A stretch of DNA of 64,000 nt from Balanoglossus misakiensis (GCA_040954595.2 CM082588.2:2418001-2482000), one strand, 5' to 3'; shown: positions 39,521 to 58,682, counted from the first letter of the stretch. Numbers and translations are program-made. The notes: generated by a model not told the origin, from the letters alone.

Positions 39521-42500
39521 ATGTCGCTGCTGCTCGGCCTTGCTGCGATCCCGGCGTTCGGACTCTCTGTGTGGTATCTCTTCCTGAGGAGGGTGACTGG
39601 GCAACCGCAGAAAATAACAAAGAAGGCAAAGGGAAAACCGGACTTCCCAATAGAATACAATGTTACCAATCGGGTTAGGTTTGATTTTTATTTCAGATCA
39701 TTCGGGTTTCTATCCAAGCTAATGGCATCACCATTAGCCCACGATCACGCATTTGTGTACATTTCATAGACTGGACTGAAATCGACATCTTGTCAGTATC
39801 ACCTCTGAAAATTTACATATAAAACCAAATGCACCGTAATCACACTGATGAAAGCATCTATGATTCAACCTGTAAATATTTACTGGTTGAATCAAGCTAT
39901 TGCAGTCAGTGCGATTCCGACGCCTTTGTTAAAAATGCATTGTCTAACGTATTTATTAATTTACAATACATGTATGACAATGGCATTTGTCATTTTGCCA
40001 TCATATGTGTCAAAGGTCACATATTTGGGTCACAGGTCAAATTCCACTGACATGTACTATTTCAGAGATATGAAAAAAAAAGACAACATTGATGTATAAT
40101 CCATACACTATCTTTCTGACAATTGAATTGCAAATACACATTCCTATGTCTATGATAATATCATACAGACAGATCTAGCCCAAAGGCAGGCATTATATCA
40201 TTTACGGATGCCAACACCAATACACTTTCAAACTGCTTGAAGGAAAAGGTTAGGCGCCAGATTAATTTGATGGCAAATTTCTATAGTGCACAATTACAAT
40301 TTTAAGAAAAGACTTCAGGCGCTTCTTAAGTTTAATCCCTTCACATCTGAGAACAAAACTGATCCTGGAAATCGACACTTGAAGTAGTTCAAAGATATGT
40401 AGGATGATAATTTTTGAAAAAAATGCAAAAAAGATGCTAACAATTGGGGCTTTAACCCTTTCAGCCCCATCTCTTTCTGTAGAAGTCAAACTTAAAAGAC
40501 AATGGATTTAGACCAAACCATAATGGTTTCAGATTTATCAGAAGAAGAAATACTCCTGTATTTTTTCTCACATCCTTATAATCCTTATCATTTCAGGTTA
40601 TATTTCCTCGTCTTTCTGGACTGAAACTGTCACTCATGACCAGAATTGGGCATTCTGTAAGTATTACTGCAGTGGCTGTACATTGGTTCACCACAGTCTG
40701 TTGGGGACTATTAATGATGAAATAAAAATGTAAACATTCTTCTCCTCCTAATGAAGCAATCATTCACTTTTTTTTTCAGTTGATGGGGACTGCCTTCTTT
40801 GGACCTGATGCCTTCAGGTAGGGAATTTTCTTGATGACCAGTGTAGTGACTGATGTCACTCATGAAGTGCTTGTTCTCTGCACATTTCTATTTTTTTCTT
40901 GGTTGGAACATGTTTTGTCAAGTTCCTCAGTCTAACAGGGAATGCCTGCAAGCATCAACAGACAATCCTGCCATATCAAATTCCATGTCTCCAGGCAGAT
41001 CATCCGACTGTATTCTCTGTTGCCCCTGGCGATTCGTTGCTACCATATTCCCCAGTGGCCCAAAAAGAAGTTGTAACACATTTTCATTAATAATTCACAG
41101 GAATGTATTCTCTGTGAGGAACACATGTCAATGGATTTGTTACATTTCAGTATTACTGAGAAATTTCTCTACTTCATGGAGCTTTAAATTTGCCCCCCCC
41201 CCCTCCCCCCAAAATAAGCAAGCAAGTTTATCTCTCCACAGAAAATCAAACTGCGACATACTGAGAAAAATTTCTATACCAGAAGAACCAGTGTTTCTCC
41301 CAGTTCACACGTTTACAGGTGATGTGGCCAACAAAGATGGAAAATCTCCACTAGACTTGAATTCTGTGGTCAGAGTGGAGAAAACAAAAGATGGTGATTT
41401 CCGCCTTGATTCTTTGTCAGATTTCTATGCAGCTTACAGGTAATGTTGACAAGTAATATGCATAAATAATAGGCCACTTTCATTGATGAAAATTGATGAG
41501 CTCCTGCATGCAACGGTGTCTCACTAACTGTGGAAAAAAATTACCAATGCACGTGGCCACAATGACACAGGGGCAGATGACACCTGTTCATTAGATTCCT
41601 GTCATTAATGATAAATGAATTAAAATTTCATGGGTAGTTTTACTTCAACAATGAATGGCGTTGTCTCTGATATTTATTGTTTTTCGGTTCATGATGACAG
41701 ATCTGGCAATGTGACACCAACAGAAGTTGCAGAGCGAGCCATCAAAGCAATTCAAGATTCGGAAGAATTGAAACCCAAATTGAGAGCCGTGACCCAATAT
41801 AATGTAGAAGACATTAAAAAGGTAAATCTAGGAACTAGGTAACAAATCTAAACTAACAGAAATACATTTGTATTCAACTTATGGACTGTATATATATTAT
41901 GTCTATCTGAATCATGTGAAAGTCAATAAATCCAATCTCTTCCTCTCTTTAAGATGGCGCAAGCCTCCACTGAGCGTTTCCAAGGTGACAATCCCCTCTC
42001 TGTGTTTGATGGCGTTCCAGTTCTTGTCAAGGAGGAAATCCAAGTTGTGAGTCCATCAGCAAATACCAGTGACTAGCAGTGTCAAACAATAATTTGTTTT
42101 ATTAAATGTGGCGAACTGAATACAGAACTGCAACAGTAAAATGCTTAAACATTTCACAGGTATCACATCACCAAAGACATGGAACCACCTACCATGGGAA
42201 AGTGGCAAGCAGTGAGGACGCGACCATAGTCAGGAAGTTACGTGAAGCCGGTGCAATCATCTTGGGAGTGACCAACATGCACGAGTTGGGCATGGGAGTG
42301 ACTGGTATCAACAGCAGCAAGTAAGTTATAAACTGTGGCATCGGTGTCCATGCATCACCCCTATATTTGTTTCATAGTGGCCAGTCAAGGAACTTTCCTA
42401 AACTGGCCTTTATAGAGAGGTGGGCACTAACATAGGTTTGACTGCCGGTACCAGATGGTCGTTTTGTTTCAAATGTTCATATCCACTGTTGATCAAGTGT

Positions 42501-44454
42501 GGACTGTGTTATTGACAATGACTTGTAAAACTGTCCTCTAGGATTCATGGAACTGCTCGAAATCCTTACAACACAGAACACTGTTGTGGTGGTAGCTCAT
42601 CTGGGTCAGCCAGTGCCGTAGCAGCAGGTATTGTCAACAACAAACATTTTTGAATCTTCCTGCAAATCATTGACTCTCATCTCCCATCTTGAATGATTGA
42701 GACAGTTAGTTCAAACCAGCCATGTTATGATCAGTTCTTACTACTTATTCCAGGACTGAGTCCCATTGCATTGGGATGTGATGGTGGGGGATCCATCCGG
42801 ATACCTGCCACACTTTGTGGAGTGGTGGGATTTAAGGCTACTTTTGCCAGAGTCTCTTGTATGGGTTGTGCTGATGGTTCTGGTTCAGTTATTCACGCTG
42901 GACCCATAGCAAACTGTGTTCGGGATGCGGCCCTTCTCTATGGTTTGTACAACTCTTCTTGTTACTTTGTCTATATATCAGATAAAATAAAATACAGGAC
43001 AATATTTTCTGTGCATCGCCTTCAGCTTCTAAGATCTAAATGACCATGTTACTTTTCCTTGTCTTGTAGCCTTCTTGGCTGGTCCAGATCCCGAGTACCC
43101 CATAGGAGTCAACCAACCCACCATCACGCTTACAGATTTTGAAAATAAAGACTTAACAGGAATTAAAATTGGAATCGACTGGAAATATTTCCGGGTACTG
43201 TATGCTATTTGCTTCAGCTGCTTGAACCATTTGTCAGTTGGTTTGTCTGATGCATTTATAAAACAAAAGGTTTTCATTCACGAACACATGAGGGCGATCT
43301 GTAACTACATTTCCATGAAGACTGGTTTTCAAACAATACTCCACAATAATTGGAATTTGATTTTTTTCTTGATTGACAGGATGCCAATACTGAGATTCTT
43401 GGAGTTTGTGAGAAAGGTAAGATTTGCAGTTTATGCTACTTGGCATTTTTTCTTCCGGCCAACCATAAAAATAATTATGGCAACACATCCTAAGAAAACC
43501 AAAGCTGTTTGTGCTCCTTGTCTCCTGGAAAATACAAGTTCTGGTCTTCTGTTTCAGCTTTGCTGTACATCGAAAGTCTCGGTGCCAAAGTGATCGATGT
43601 ACAGATACCAGAATTGGAAGAGACCAGGGTGGCTCATCTTGCGGTAGTGATGGCAGAAATCAAAGCTAATGTGGTGGAGGACTACAACGATCACTTGGAT
43701 GAAATGGTGAGTGATCAGTTCACTTTTATGTGTGTGATCATATACAGTGATATCGTGACATGGACTCCTACACAAATAACAGAGTCTTGCATAATTATTC
43801 CTTCAGGGAAAAGACGCTGCTTCGTCATTGGGTGCCACTGATTTATTCACCAGCACAGACTTCCTGATGGCCAATAAGCAGAGAGCTCGTGGCATGAAAT
43901 TCATGGAAGATATCTTTGAGAAAGTAGACTGCATCATAACGCCAGGTGAGTATCCTTTGATTGGTTTATGAAAAGTTGCAAATGTGTAGTTAAAATGACC
44001 ATCGCCGTTTAACAGTTTGAAATGTCTTCAACAGCAACTGGTAAAACTGCAATCAAAATTTACCCAGAGGATCTGAAGCATGGTGTTGCTGACATTGACA
44101 CTATCAATGGATACATGAGGTGAGTTGTCACAGGACCATTTTGAAACTTTGAAAACGATAAATAACTAAAGTGGTAAAGGAAAGACAATTATAGAATGAA
44201 CCCTTTCTGTATATCGTGGAACAGCTCACGTGAGGTTACTTTGCTTCTATTCCAACAGGTTTATGTTCCTGGGCAATTTGTTAGGAATACCTGCACTTAC
44301 TGTACCAGTGGGCTACGATGGCAAGGGTCTACCCATTGGTATGCAAATCCAAGGCAAATGGTGGAAGGACCACGTGGTTCTTCGCATCGGACATGCAGCT
44401 GAAGGATTCCTCAAAAAATCCAAACCACAAGTTCACTATTCCCTGTTAACCTAG
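39521..44454 (+). CDS. FAAH: Fatty acid amide hydrolase-like amidase, copy 2 (15 exons)
   Basis: Exons: 39521-39673, 40597-40656, 40780-40817, 41242-41439, 41701-41821, 41954-42046, 42160-42320, 42542-42627, 42754-42942, 43070-43194, 43380-43416, 43558-43706, 43807-43945, 44035-44119, 44259-44454. They total 1830 nt, 609 aa. Each exon equals its counterpart in copy 1 in length, except exon 5, which is one codon shorter. The catalytic residues are kept: Lys in VPVLVKEE (about K216), GGSSSGSA, and the nucleophile in [12 protein letters not shown] (about S317). The same N-terminal hydrophobic anchor is present. It presumably hydrolyses fatty acid amides at membranes; the substrate is inferred. 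Two AATAAA signals follow at 44637-44642 and 44650-44655. The first and last exons are almost identical to copy 1 while several inner exons are much more divergent. Confidence 0.94.
40451..40530. repeat. Dispersed short palindromic repeat, copy 4
   Basis: The segment includes ctttaaccctttcagcccc, aagacaatggatttagacc and aaaccataatgg. It shares these with the copies in ARID1 introns and in the ATM gene. It lies in intron 1 of amidase copy 2. This is the weakest match of the five, with only one clear end. Confidence 0.4.
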
Positions 44455-44636
44455 GGAATGGTGATTGGTATCAAGGGTATCAATGAACAAATATTGTTTG
44501 TTTTTTTTATATCAGTTTATACGTCTCTTTCATCATTTTTCACTGATTTTGCACGATGTTTGTATGGTGCTTGAAATACCAATGTAAAACAAAATCTGAC
44601 ATCAATGTAACATTTTTTAGACTTTGCATTTTCCAT

Positions 44637-44655
44637 AATAAATGTGTGGAATAAA
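44637..44655 (+). promoter_or_regulatory. Two AATAAA polyadenylation signals of amidase copy 2
   Basis: Consensus hexamers lie at 44637-44642 and 44650-44655, about 183-200 bases after the stop codon. The gap to the stop codon of GART on the opposite strand is only 284 bases, so the two 3' ends must be close or overlapping. Confidence 0.7.
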
Positions 44656-44737
44656 GTCATGCTGCTGTTTGATTTATACGCAAATCAAATCTCTGACATC
44701 ACACTAGTATGTAAATGGAGACTTGGTCCCATATTGG

Positions 44738-51139
<6,402 letters not shown>

Positions 51140-52683
51140 TCATTTTCCCCAACGTAACACAATTGTAAAGTTATTCCGCTTTTGACCATCCCGGACAAGT
51201 CTCTTTTTGAAGTTTTTATGAGATATGCCAGTTTGTTTCTGTGCCAATACGAAGGCCAGTTTCTTGCTGTCATGAGTCATAACAGTTTCATAGCCAAGAC
51301 TTGATAACATTTCCTTGAAAAGTCTGGCAGAGAAGTACCTGGAATTTTCCAAACAAGCCAACGGTAAAACAACCTGAAGAGAAATAGAATGCATACTGTT
51401 AGGAAAGACATCTCCAAACTGTTTTTGTTATCATCAACATTAAAAGTATAATATACCAAAGAAATCAATCTACTTCTTTCTTTGACTGGCTGATCTCCAC
51501 CCCAGCCTACAGGCCCGTTCACTTACAAACAGATATCCTTCTGGTTTTAGTAGGAGTGTAGCTTTCTTCAGCATTTCGCCTCTCTTGACAGGATCACCGA
51601 CAAAATTGATGACGAGACTGAGAACCAAAACATCATAGAATTCACAGCAGTCATCCTAGTGATGAAAAAGAACATGGATCAAAACACAAGATTCAAAAGA
51701 GCCATTCTCACTGCCCCAGGGGAGATAAAGTCTCATATCTCACCTTGAACTGCAAGAAGTCTGCCTTTATAATGTTTCTGTCTTGAGGGTTCAGGTCAAT
51801 GGAGGTACAGTTGATCCATCTTTGTTTTTCGTAGTTTAAAGCCAGTGCCCCAACATCAAGTAATTCCAGTTTCTTTCCCTGCAAAAAGAAAGAACTTTTA
51901 GGGTAAGACTGTGAGGGAGCAATTGATTTTCTATTACCAAAATGTGGAATTAATAGCAAGAGTTTTGATATTAAATAATTAAATAAATACCTCACTTGGT
52001 TTAATGTTATGCTCTTGCAACTTCTTCACAACCCATTTTGAAGTGTTTGTGTTGCCATGGTGATATTCTCCTAATTTGGAAACGAGCTGGTAAGTATGAA
52101 GGCCTCCTAACTGTTGGAAAGAAAATGATAATAAAGGGGTGAGACATATTTTTGGTTTGAACCATCAAGGTTTCCATGGTAACCATCACTAATGAACTGT
52201 GCAAAAAAGTGATCTCACAAGCTCATTATTCATCTGGTTTTACCTCTTTCACTTGACTTTCCAAGAGTTTCATTTTCTTGTGCTTTTCCTTTGCTTGAAG
52301 TTTACTATCAAACTGTAATTTCTCCATCTCCTTGTTTGCTACGTGCAGCTTTGTTATCAGCTTCTTGGTCTTCTCACGTTTCTTGCTGTATATAGAGAAA
52401 TGATAAACACATCGTGGTCGGTATTGGTTCTTTATCATTTTTGTTTTCATTTCTATTGAGAGTGAACCTGTCTTGGAGTCATTATTCTAGGTATAGTTTC
52501 CTGTGGATCCGTTGCTATGCGACTGTGTCCTGTTACAAATCATGCGTTTTGAGGGGGGGTGCTTCCATTCCAAGTTCCAGGCAAAATAAACACGGTTGAT
52601 CAGAGTACTTACAGTGGCACGTGAGTTACTGGTTTAACAGTTCCGTGTCTTTTCTTTCGCTTTTGAGGTTTATTCCGCGCCAT
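51140..52683 (-). CDS. BMT2: BMT2-type rRNA adenine N1-methyltransferase, 6 exons
   Basis: Exons (minus): 52613-52683, 52244-52385, 51991-52110, 51744-51878, 51527-51655, 51140-51373. They total 831 nt, 276 aa. A very basic N-terminus (MARNKPQKRKKRHGTVKPVTHVPL region) and a Lys-rich helix fit a nucleolar protein. The Rossmann-fold methyltransferase core starts with LELLDVGAL, then INCTSIDLNPQD and IIKADFLQF. These match the Bmt2 family, which in yeast methylates N1 of a 25S rRNA adenine using S-adenosylmethionine. After LVLSLVINFVGDPVKRGEML comes a C-terminal block, VVLPLACLENSRYF, that is also typical. The related vertebrate protein SAMTOR is the main alternative, but the basic N-terminus and short length favour BMT2. 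The function is inferred from the family. Confidence 0.85.
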
Positions 52684-53440
52684 AGTAACCTCGATCGTCT
52701 GTTTATACTGTTTAACGTCCCCTTTGACCGATTCCACGCCTCAAAGTTTTGATCATGGGCGCAGCCATCTTGTTTTTAACTCATCGAGAGGTGGCGCTAT
52801 AACTATTGTTCGTTTCGCGCTGACGTCATTCCACAAAACCGGATATTTTTAGAAATCATACATTTCTTGCATGTACTGGGTCTGAAATCATTATTTTTAA
52901 TCAACAGGGCAACCTTGGGCCTTATATTATTCACAAGACAATTCTGCTCCAGTGATTACATCATAGACTTTATTTAAAAGGGAAAAATGAAAGATACTTT
53001 TATTTTAAACAATATAAACCAAATACATGACAACCATTATAAAAGGAACATTAGATCTGATACAAAGGCTAAAATGCAAAACACCGGAATTTACTGAAAT
53101 TCACAACAAAATCACTCACTGTATACAGTAACTAAATGGTGAATTAAAATGTTTGAGAAAACTTGTTAAAGAACTTTTTACAAAGAATGAAGTCATTTGA
53201 ACATTTTTGTGAAAAGTGCAATGATTTCTGATTTGACCGTTGATTACAATACAAGCGATTAACCATAATAAATATCAGGCTGTTGTAAGAGAAATGAAAA
53301 GTTTTGGATAATCGAGAGGTATTCCACCCGACCCTCTGTAAGATCTTAAACTACGGCAATGGTGATATTGGCCAAGTCCGTTGGAGGATGTTCCGCCAGG
53401 AGACACACAAAACTGCTTTCCGTAAATGTGTTGAATCTGT
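52684..53440. promoter_or_regulatory. BMT2-like promoter and MYCBP 3' UTR
   Basis: A YY1-type motif is present on the minus strand as CAAGATGGC (plus 52764-52772), about 80 bases upstream of the BMT2-like start codon. The placement is typical of TATA-less housekeeping promoters. Further right, AATAAA hexamers on the minus strand at 52969-52974 and 52999-53004 suit the end of the MYCBP transcript, giving a 3' UTR of about 0.45 kb. Confidence 0.5.
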
Positions 53441-54621
53441 CTAACCCTCTGTTGGCTGTTCTCCTTCTTGTGAAGGCTCATACTGTTGCAACTGTGAAGG
53501 AAAAGAATGGATATGCATATTAGACCATGATATACATGTACACCATTTATACTCTAATTGACAAAACTGTCAGATTGATTATACCTTAGCTTTAAGTTCG
53601 TTGTTTTCCTCAGAAAGCTGTTCTACTTTTTGTCTAAGTTCTGTCACTTCAAGGCGTAGTGCTTCAACGTCAGCTGTGTCTGGACCACCTGTTCCGATAT
53701 TCTGTTTGACAAAGCTGAAGGATGAAGTTAAGGAAGACATTTGCACGACAACCCACAATCCTCACTTGGCAACACATGTTGTAGGTGTTCCCCAACCTAT
53801 AGTCCTCATCAAGCACACTGTGACAACCACTTTTAGTCAAGTTTTGATGTACACTGTTATTTGTATCAATAAACTGCTACAATGTACTTAACTTGATACC
53901 ATTTGGATATTTAGTCTCACAGAAGGGATCTCTGGCATGACTATCTTCATGCATTGCTCCCTGTACATTTATATTCTTTCTACAAAGGATACTCTAGTGC
54001 ATTGTTAGGCTTTTCTGGTTCTTCGTACAATGCTACAAGTACTTTTGTCAAAGTGTCCAACACGCCTGCTTTTTCAAGGTATTTTCTGAACTCTTCTCTC
54101 TTGGAATCAGCAGCCTGTCAGTGGTAAAAAAGAGGTGAAATTTAAATATCCAGTTTGAGTGTGAAAGACCTTGTATTCTGTATTTAAAAATAACCATCAA
54201 ATGTCTTAAAGTTTGCGAAAACACACTATGCACATGTTGCTATAAAAAGTGGGGTTGACCGAGTTTGGGAATCATGGGAGATTGGATATTGACAGGAACT
54301 GAAGAAAGTTATTTGTTTGTCAGACACAGAGACATCGGTTCTACACATCCGGACTGTTTAGCGGATGGAGAAAGGTTATGTTACAGTAAACTACTCTCGA
54401 AATTCCAGACATGCACCGTTATCCAAAAAGAAGTGAGAGGATAACACACTTGAATTTATCGTTCAAAATAAATAAATGCCACTGTGCTGATGGAATGTCT
54501 CTGAGAATATGCCGAGATAAGAGCTTGTTTGGCGACTTTTCGAAACGCAGTTGGGACAAACGATGCATCAGATACGGTAATTCATGAAATTAAACGTAAC
54601 ACTCACTCTATATGTAGTCAT
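53441..54621 (-). CDS. MYCBP: c-Myc-binding protein (AMY-1), 4 coding exons
   Basis: Exons (minus): 54607-54621, 53993-54114, 53585-53714, 53441-53491. They total 318 nt, 105 aa; human MYCBP is 103. The protein reads MTTYR, then AADSKREEFRKYLEK and GVLDTLTKVLVALYEEPEKP, both nearly identical to human MYCBP. A C-terminal coiled coil follows (VEALRLEVTELRQKVEQLSE and onward), with a QYEPSQE tail. MYCBP binds the N-terminal region of c-Myc and AKAP anchoring proteins, and shuttles between cytoplasm and nucleus; it is also linked with cilia. The first coding exon is only five codons, as expected for this gene. Identification is firm; local function is inferred from the family. Confidence 0.96.
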
Positions 54622-55946
54622 TTTGATGTCTGGTTGATGGAAATCGGGTTTGTACTTCCTTGTCACTGTTTTGCAATACAGCCAGTCCAAAATAGAAAAT
54701 AAAATGGCGACGTTGCTAGATGCGCATTGCTAATGCGCATTGAATTTCAGCGGCCTCTTTCGAGCACCCAGTAGATGTACTGTAAAGTTTAGGAAATAAA
54801 CTGTATTTCTGAGTAAATTATCATTATTCATCATATAAAATGAATTATCATAATTCTTCGTTTACTTATTAGTAATAATACGTCTCAAATGTGCACAGTA
54901 TCTTCCTATCGTTCCGTGTTGTGAAAGAGGCCAAAAAGTTTGACCCAATGCATGAAATGCAAATGAGGGCAATGTCATATGGGTGAAGGGTCACCTGTCA
55001 CCTGATCACTGCCGCGAAATTTGCATCAAAGGTGAGCCAAGGATATGATCAGTGCGATCGCGATCGTGAACGTGGGGCGTTTGTAGGACACCTAAAGCGA
55101 CCGATCCTTGACTTAACCATTGTCGATCACAGAGGGAGTCTTGTCAGAGAGCATCCGAACACCATAACCGTGTACGTGTTCTGCAAGATGCTTTGCTAAC
55201 TTCGGTGGGACGCGACGTGGACGCGCGATCGCATGGTTCAAGTAAGTGGGCGGGGCCGTGTTGTTGACAAAATCATATGTCATAGAAAGCACACACGTGC
55301 GACATTATTTTTTATCAGGCGATAGTTTTGTCGAGTCCTTTTGTGGAATTTTAAACTTCGGGTAAGTTTCTGGAAGTTCATCAGGTCACGGTCACTCATA
55401 AATAGACCTTGATCGACATATGTAAATTACATAAACAGTCACCATGGTGACCTGTGGATATGATAATTTGGGGTCAACTCAGGTCACAATCAATTGTGTG
55501 TGGACCCCGGGGGAATACTCCTAAGGGCCTATGACTCAACAAATAATGTGTTTACATGTATATTTAGATTGCATAAAGTTTTGATTCTATTTTAATTTTT
55601 TGGGGCCCACAGATGAGTTAAACATGTGGGATTCAGCAAACATGCTGGAAACATAAAAATGAAGCATTGTTGACTAAGTTCAGTAGAGTTAGCAACTTTT
55701 ACGAACTTTTATTAAAGTTTACAAACTTTTACAAACTTTTCAGCGTTGGTTTAATTTCATGAAATCTAGCAGAAAAAGTTAATGCTTTCTTCTGGAAGGT
55801 GATACTGTGGTTATCTATTGTTATACTAGCTAGTGTGGTCACAAGCCACTCAATGATTGAAATATTTGTGCCTTTGTGAAGGAAAAATCTTGAAAAAGTT
55901 GTGTTTGTAATATTTCCTTGTAGATTTGTGACACTGAACTGCCATT
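54622..55946. promoter_or_regulatory. Divergent region between MYCBP and ATM
   Basis: The two genes point away from each other. Near the MYCBP side are a YY1-like AAAATGGCGAC (54701-54711) and two TGCGCATTG sequences (54721-54729 and 54734-54742) that resemble NRF-1 half sites. A CpG-rich segment around 55010-55260 (gcgatcgcgatcgtgaacg) is a candidate for the ATM transcription start. The ATM start codon lies 25 bases after an acceptor (ttccttgtag at 55922), so a non-coding first exon lies within this interval. Tandem copies of acaaacttttac-like sequence occur near 55690-55740. Confidence 0.5.
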
Positions 55947-58682
55947 ATGAATGAGGGTATTGTGGAATTGATGTCTTGCTGCAAAGCCTTGGACTCTGAT
56001 AAGGCTACAGAAAGAAAGGTAAGTATATGCACAAGACAAATATTAATATAATCATATCCCATTTGGCCATTGACACATGCTCATGTATGGCTAATTAAAA
56101 TGGAATGTCTGTACAATTAATTCTATATATATGCTGACCCATGCTTGTAAAAGTTTCGTTTGTGTTTACCTATTCCACATTCCCCATTTTATCTTCTCAT
56201 TTACAGAGACAAATTGACAAGTTCAAACAACTTCTAAGTAAGAGTTCTGTTATCCAGTCTTTGGACAAGAATTCAGACTCAGAAAGAAGTTCAAAAAGTT
56301 TTACTTGGGGTCATGTCTTCAAAATTGTCAAGAGCTACATTGGTAAAGAAATCGAAACAATCAGAAAGGCCAAAGCAGGTGAGTTGAGCACATTTGAAAA
56401 GACGCAAGAAGTAATTGGATATACCTAGGATGAGCATATCAATGTCCCATAAACATAAAAAAAACTGAGCTGCATGATTTCTCTCTTCTAAATTCTAGGT
56501 TCAAGTACAGCAATCAGTAATCGAGACAGAAGAAAACAGGAAATCAGTACTTTATTCAAGTGGACCATCAGAGTGGCCAATAAACGTAAATGTTTAAATG
56601 TTTCATCAAAGTTAGATTTCACTTCCTCTGTTACTGTTCAATGATAGAGGTTCACATTAAGGGCATATAATCCAATAAACGGTTCAGCATTCTGGGGGAC
56701 AGAGAAGTGACGGTGGATGATTGAAAGAGAAAAGTGGTGAAATGTAATACTGACATATTATTTTCCAATTTTTTTCAGGTGGCGAGAGACTGAAGAGTGG
56801 TGAGATAGTTCAGCATATTGTCGAAATAATGGAAGATGACTTCACACGAGAAGCGTTCGGTGCTGATTACAGCAATGTCTTGCTGAAAGATGTTCTGGGA
56901 GTAAGGAAATATTGGTGCGAGCTCACTCCAAAACGATGGAATTGTAAGTCTTGTAATAGAGCCAAGAACCACCACCACCACTAGCACAAACTCACCAATA
57001 AAATTCATTGCACAGTTTCTGACAAATATTGGAAAACCAACCACAAACAATTTTCAACTGGTAAAAGTTATCTTCTAACCAAGGAATTTCAGACAATTCT
57101 TTCCTTTTTGCTTCAGACTTGCTCAACATCTACTGCAGTGCAATGTTGAAGCCTGTGTCCCGAATCAACCGAGACATCTTAGCTCGTCTTCTCTACGTGT
57201 TGGTGTCTGGTGCCACCATGCAATGTGGTCTGCAAGGGAGACGGTTCTTCACTTTCTTCAATGAAGCTGTGAAACAGCTCAGGTGACCGTGAGATAGAAT
57301 ACCACAGTCAACTTCTGTACTTGGAATAGAGATTTTTAGCCTGGGGTTTTAACTTTACTATTCCACGAACATGGTTCAGTCCAAACCCACTGTTTTCTGT
57401 GGTAAAGTTGGACCTCTAGAGGTCCATATAAAACAATTGTGGGTGTAGACCAAACCACGTTGGCGAAAGAGTCAAACTAGAACCTGTTGTCTTTTTACAG
57501 GACAGAGAAGAGCAGTGTCGTGTTGAACAACATCATAGCAGCCATGAATATATTCTGCCGGTCAGTAGCTGTGAATGCACGGAGACAGCTGTGCAAGTTA
57601 GGAGAGGATATCTTTACAACTTTACTTGTGTTGTGGGCTGGAAGACCTTCATTGTCACTTAAGGTATTGACCAATCAATATGTGCAAAGAATTTTGTCAA
57701 ATCCTCCCCTATTCCTCTGACATACAAGATTTGACCAAAATTAATTGGTAGAAGGGCTGAAGTAACCTTGTCATTATGTATTTTGATCGTAGGATGAGAT
57801 TGCTGAATTTTTACGACTTCAGATGTCGGTTCATCACCCACAAGGCGTCATTGAAGAGTCTTGTGGTGCTTATGCGAATGACTTTGATGTCTGGAAGGTA
57901 ATGTTACAAGACTTGTCTTTTCCTACACTTTACTCCAAAGAACATTTTCCCGTCCAAGTCTGACAGAAACACCTAGCTAGACTAGTATTCCCCTTTATCA
58001 GAAAAAATATGGCCACGTCGAAACAAATGTTGCTGAGACCACTGGATTTTATCTCTGGTGTTGTTTGACTTTTTCAGAGTCATTTACGGAAGTTATATGA
58101 AGCTATCTACAACGATTTGCGACAACGGGAAGGAAGGACTAAATTTTCATCAAGGTGAGTTGAATCTCTGTTGTTGAGAACATGGTGGAAATTGTTGGGC
58201 TTGTTTAGTACATTTTACAATCATGTCATCTCTTTTTATTTTGGCCATTTCAGTGCACGGGAAACTGCGATGAAATCCTCCTATGTTGATCTTGCAGCAG
58301 ACGTTTTCCATCAGGTAGGGTGTGAAGCTCTCTCACATTTTTCAAAGTTCATCACCCCAGGTACCTTTGTGTGGACCGATTAGCAGGGACTGATCTGCAA
58401 TGCTTCTCATATGGACTCAGAATGTATAGTATATATAGCTTCCATTTGTTTTATGGTTAGTTTACAATGATCAATATAAAGTTTTTTCTCAAAAAAATGA
58501 TTATTTTTTCATCAGATATTGGCTGAGCGGAACAGCGAGATAGACGTCACCCAGATGACTTTCAGCAGCAGTACACAGACTCCGCACGGAAATCGGGCCA
58601 AGAAGAGACGAATTGAGTCCGGCTGGGAGATGATCAGGGATGCTGTCACTCAACTGGCACAGACCAAGGAAGCTATTCCATG
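55947..58682 (+). CDS. ATM: ATM serine/threonine kinase, N-terminal part (10 coding exons, incomplete)
   Basis: Exons: 55947-56018, 56207-56378, 56499-56585, 56779-56943, 57117-57282, 57501-57663, 57793-57897, 58078-58154, 58254-58314, 58516-58682. They total about 387 residues. The N-terminus contains the TAN motif of ATM/Tel1 kinases (KATERKRQIDKFKQLL). Later blocks GADYSNVLLKDVLGVRKYWCE, AAMNIFCRSVAVN and ESGWEMIRDAVTQ align with human ATM residues 1 to about 402. ATM is the nuclear kinase that signals DNA double-strand breaks; the HEAT-repeat and kinase parts (some 2600 residues) are not in this window. After the last donor (CCATG/GTAGGC) I find no convincing next exon, and the following 5.3 kb carry genes on the other strand. 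Either a very long intron or a truncated gene copy would explain this. Confidence 0.9.
57345..57475. repeat. ATM: Dispersed short palindromic repeat, copy 5 (in an ATM intron)
   Basis: The left half reads agtccaaacccactg, then tgttttctgtggtaaagttgg. The right half carries the inverted counterpart (acaattgtgggtgtagacc). A perfect palindrome, GGACCTCTAGAGGTCC, lies at the centre. It is the most complete copy of the family and forms an almost full hairpin. It lies between ATM coding exons 5 and 6. Confidence 0.65.

Noticed and set aside
39860-39893. Short hairpin GATTCAACC...GGTTGAATC in amidase copy 2 intron 1
   Set aside because: A nine-base stem with an AT-rich loop is easily expected by chance, and nothing else marks it as functional.
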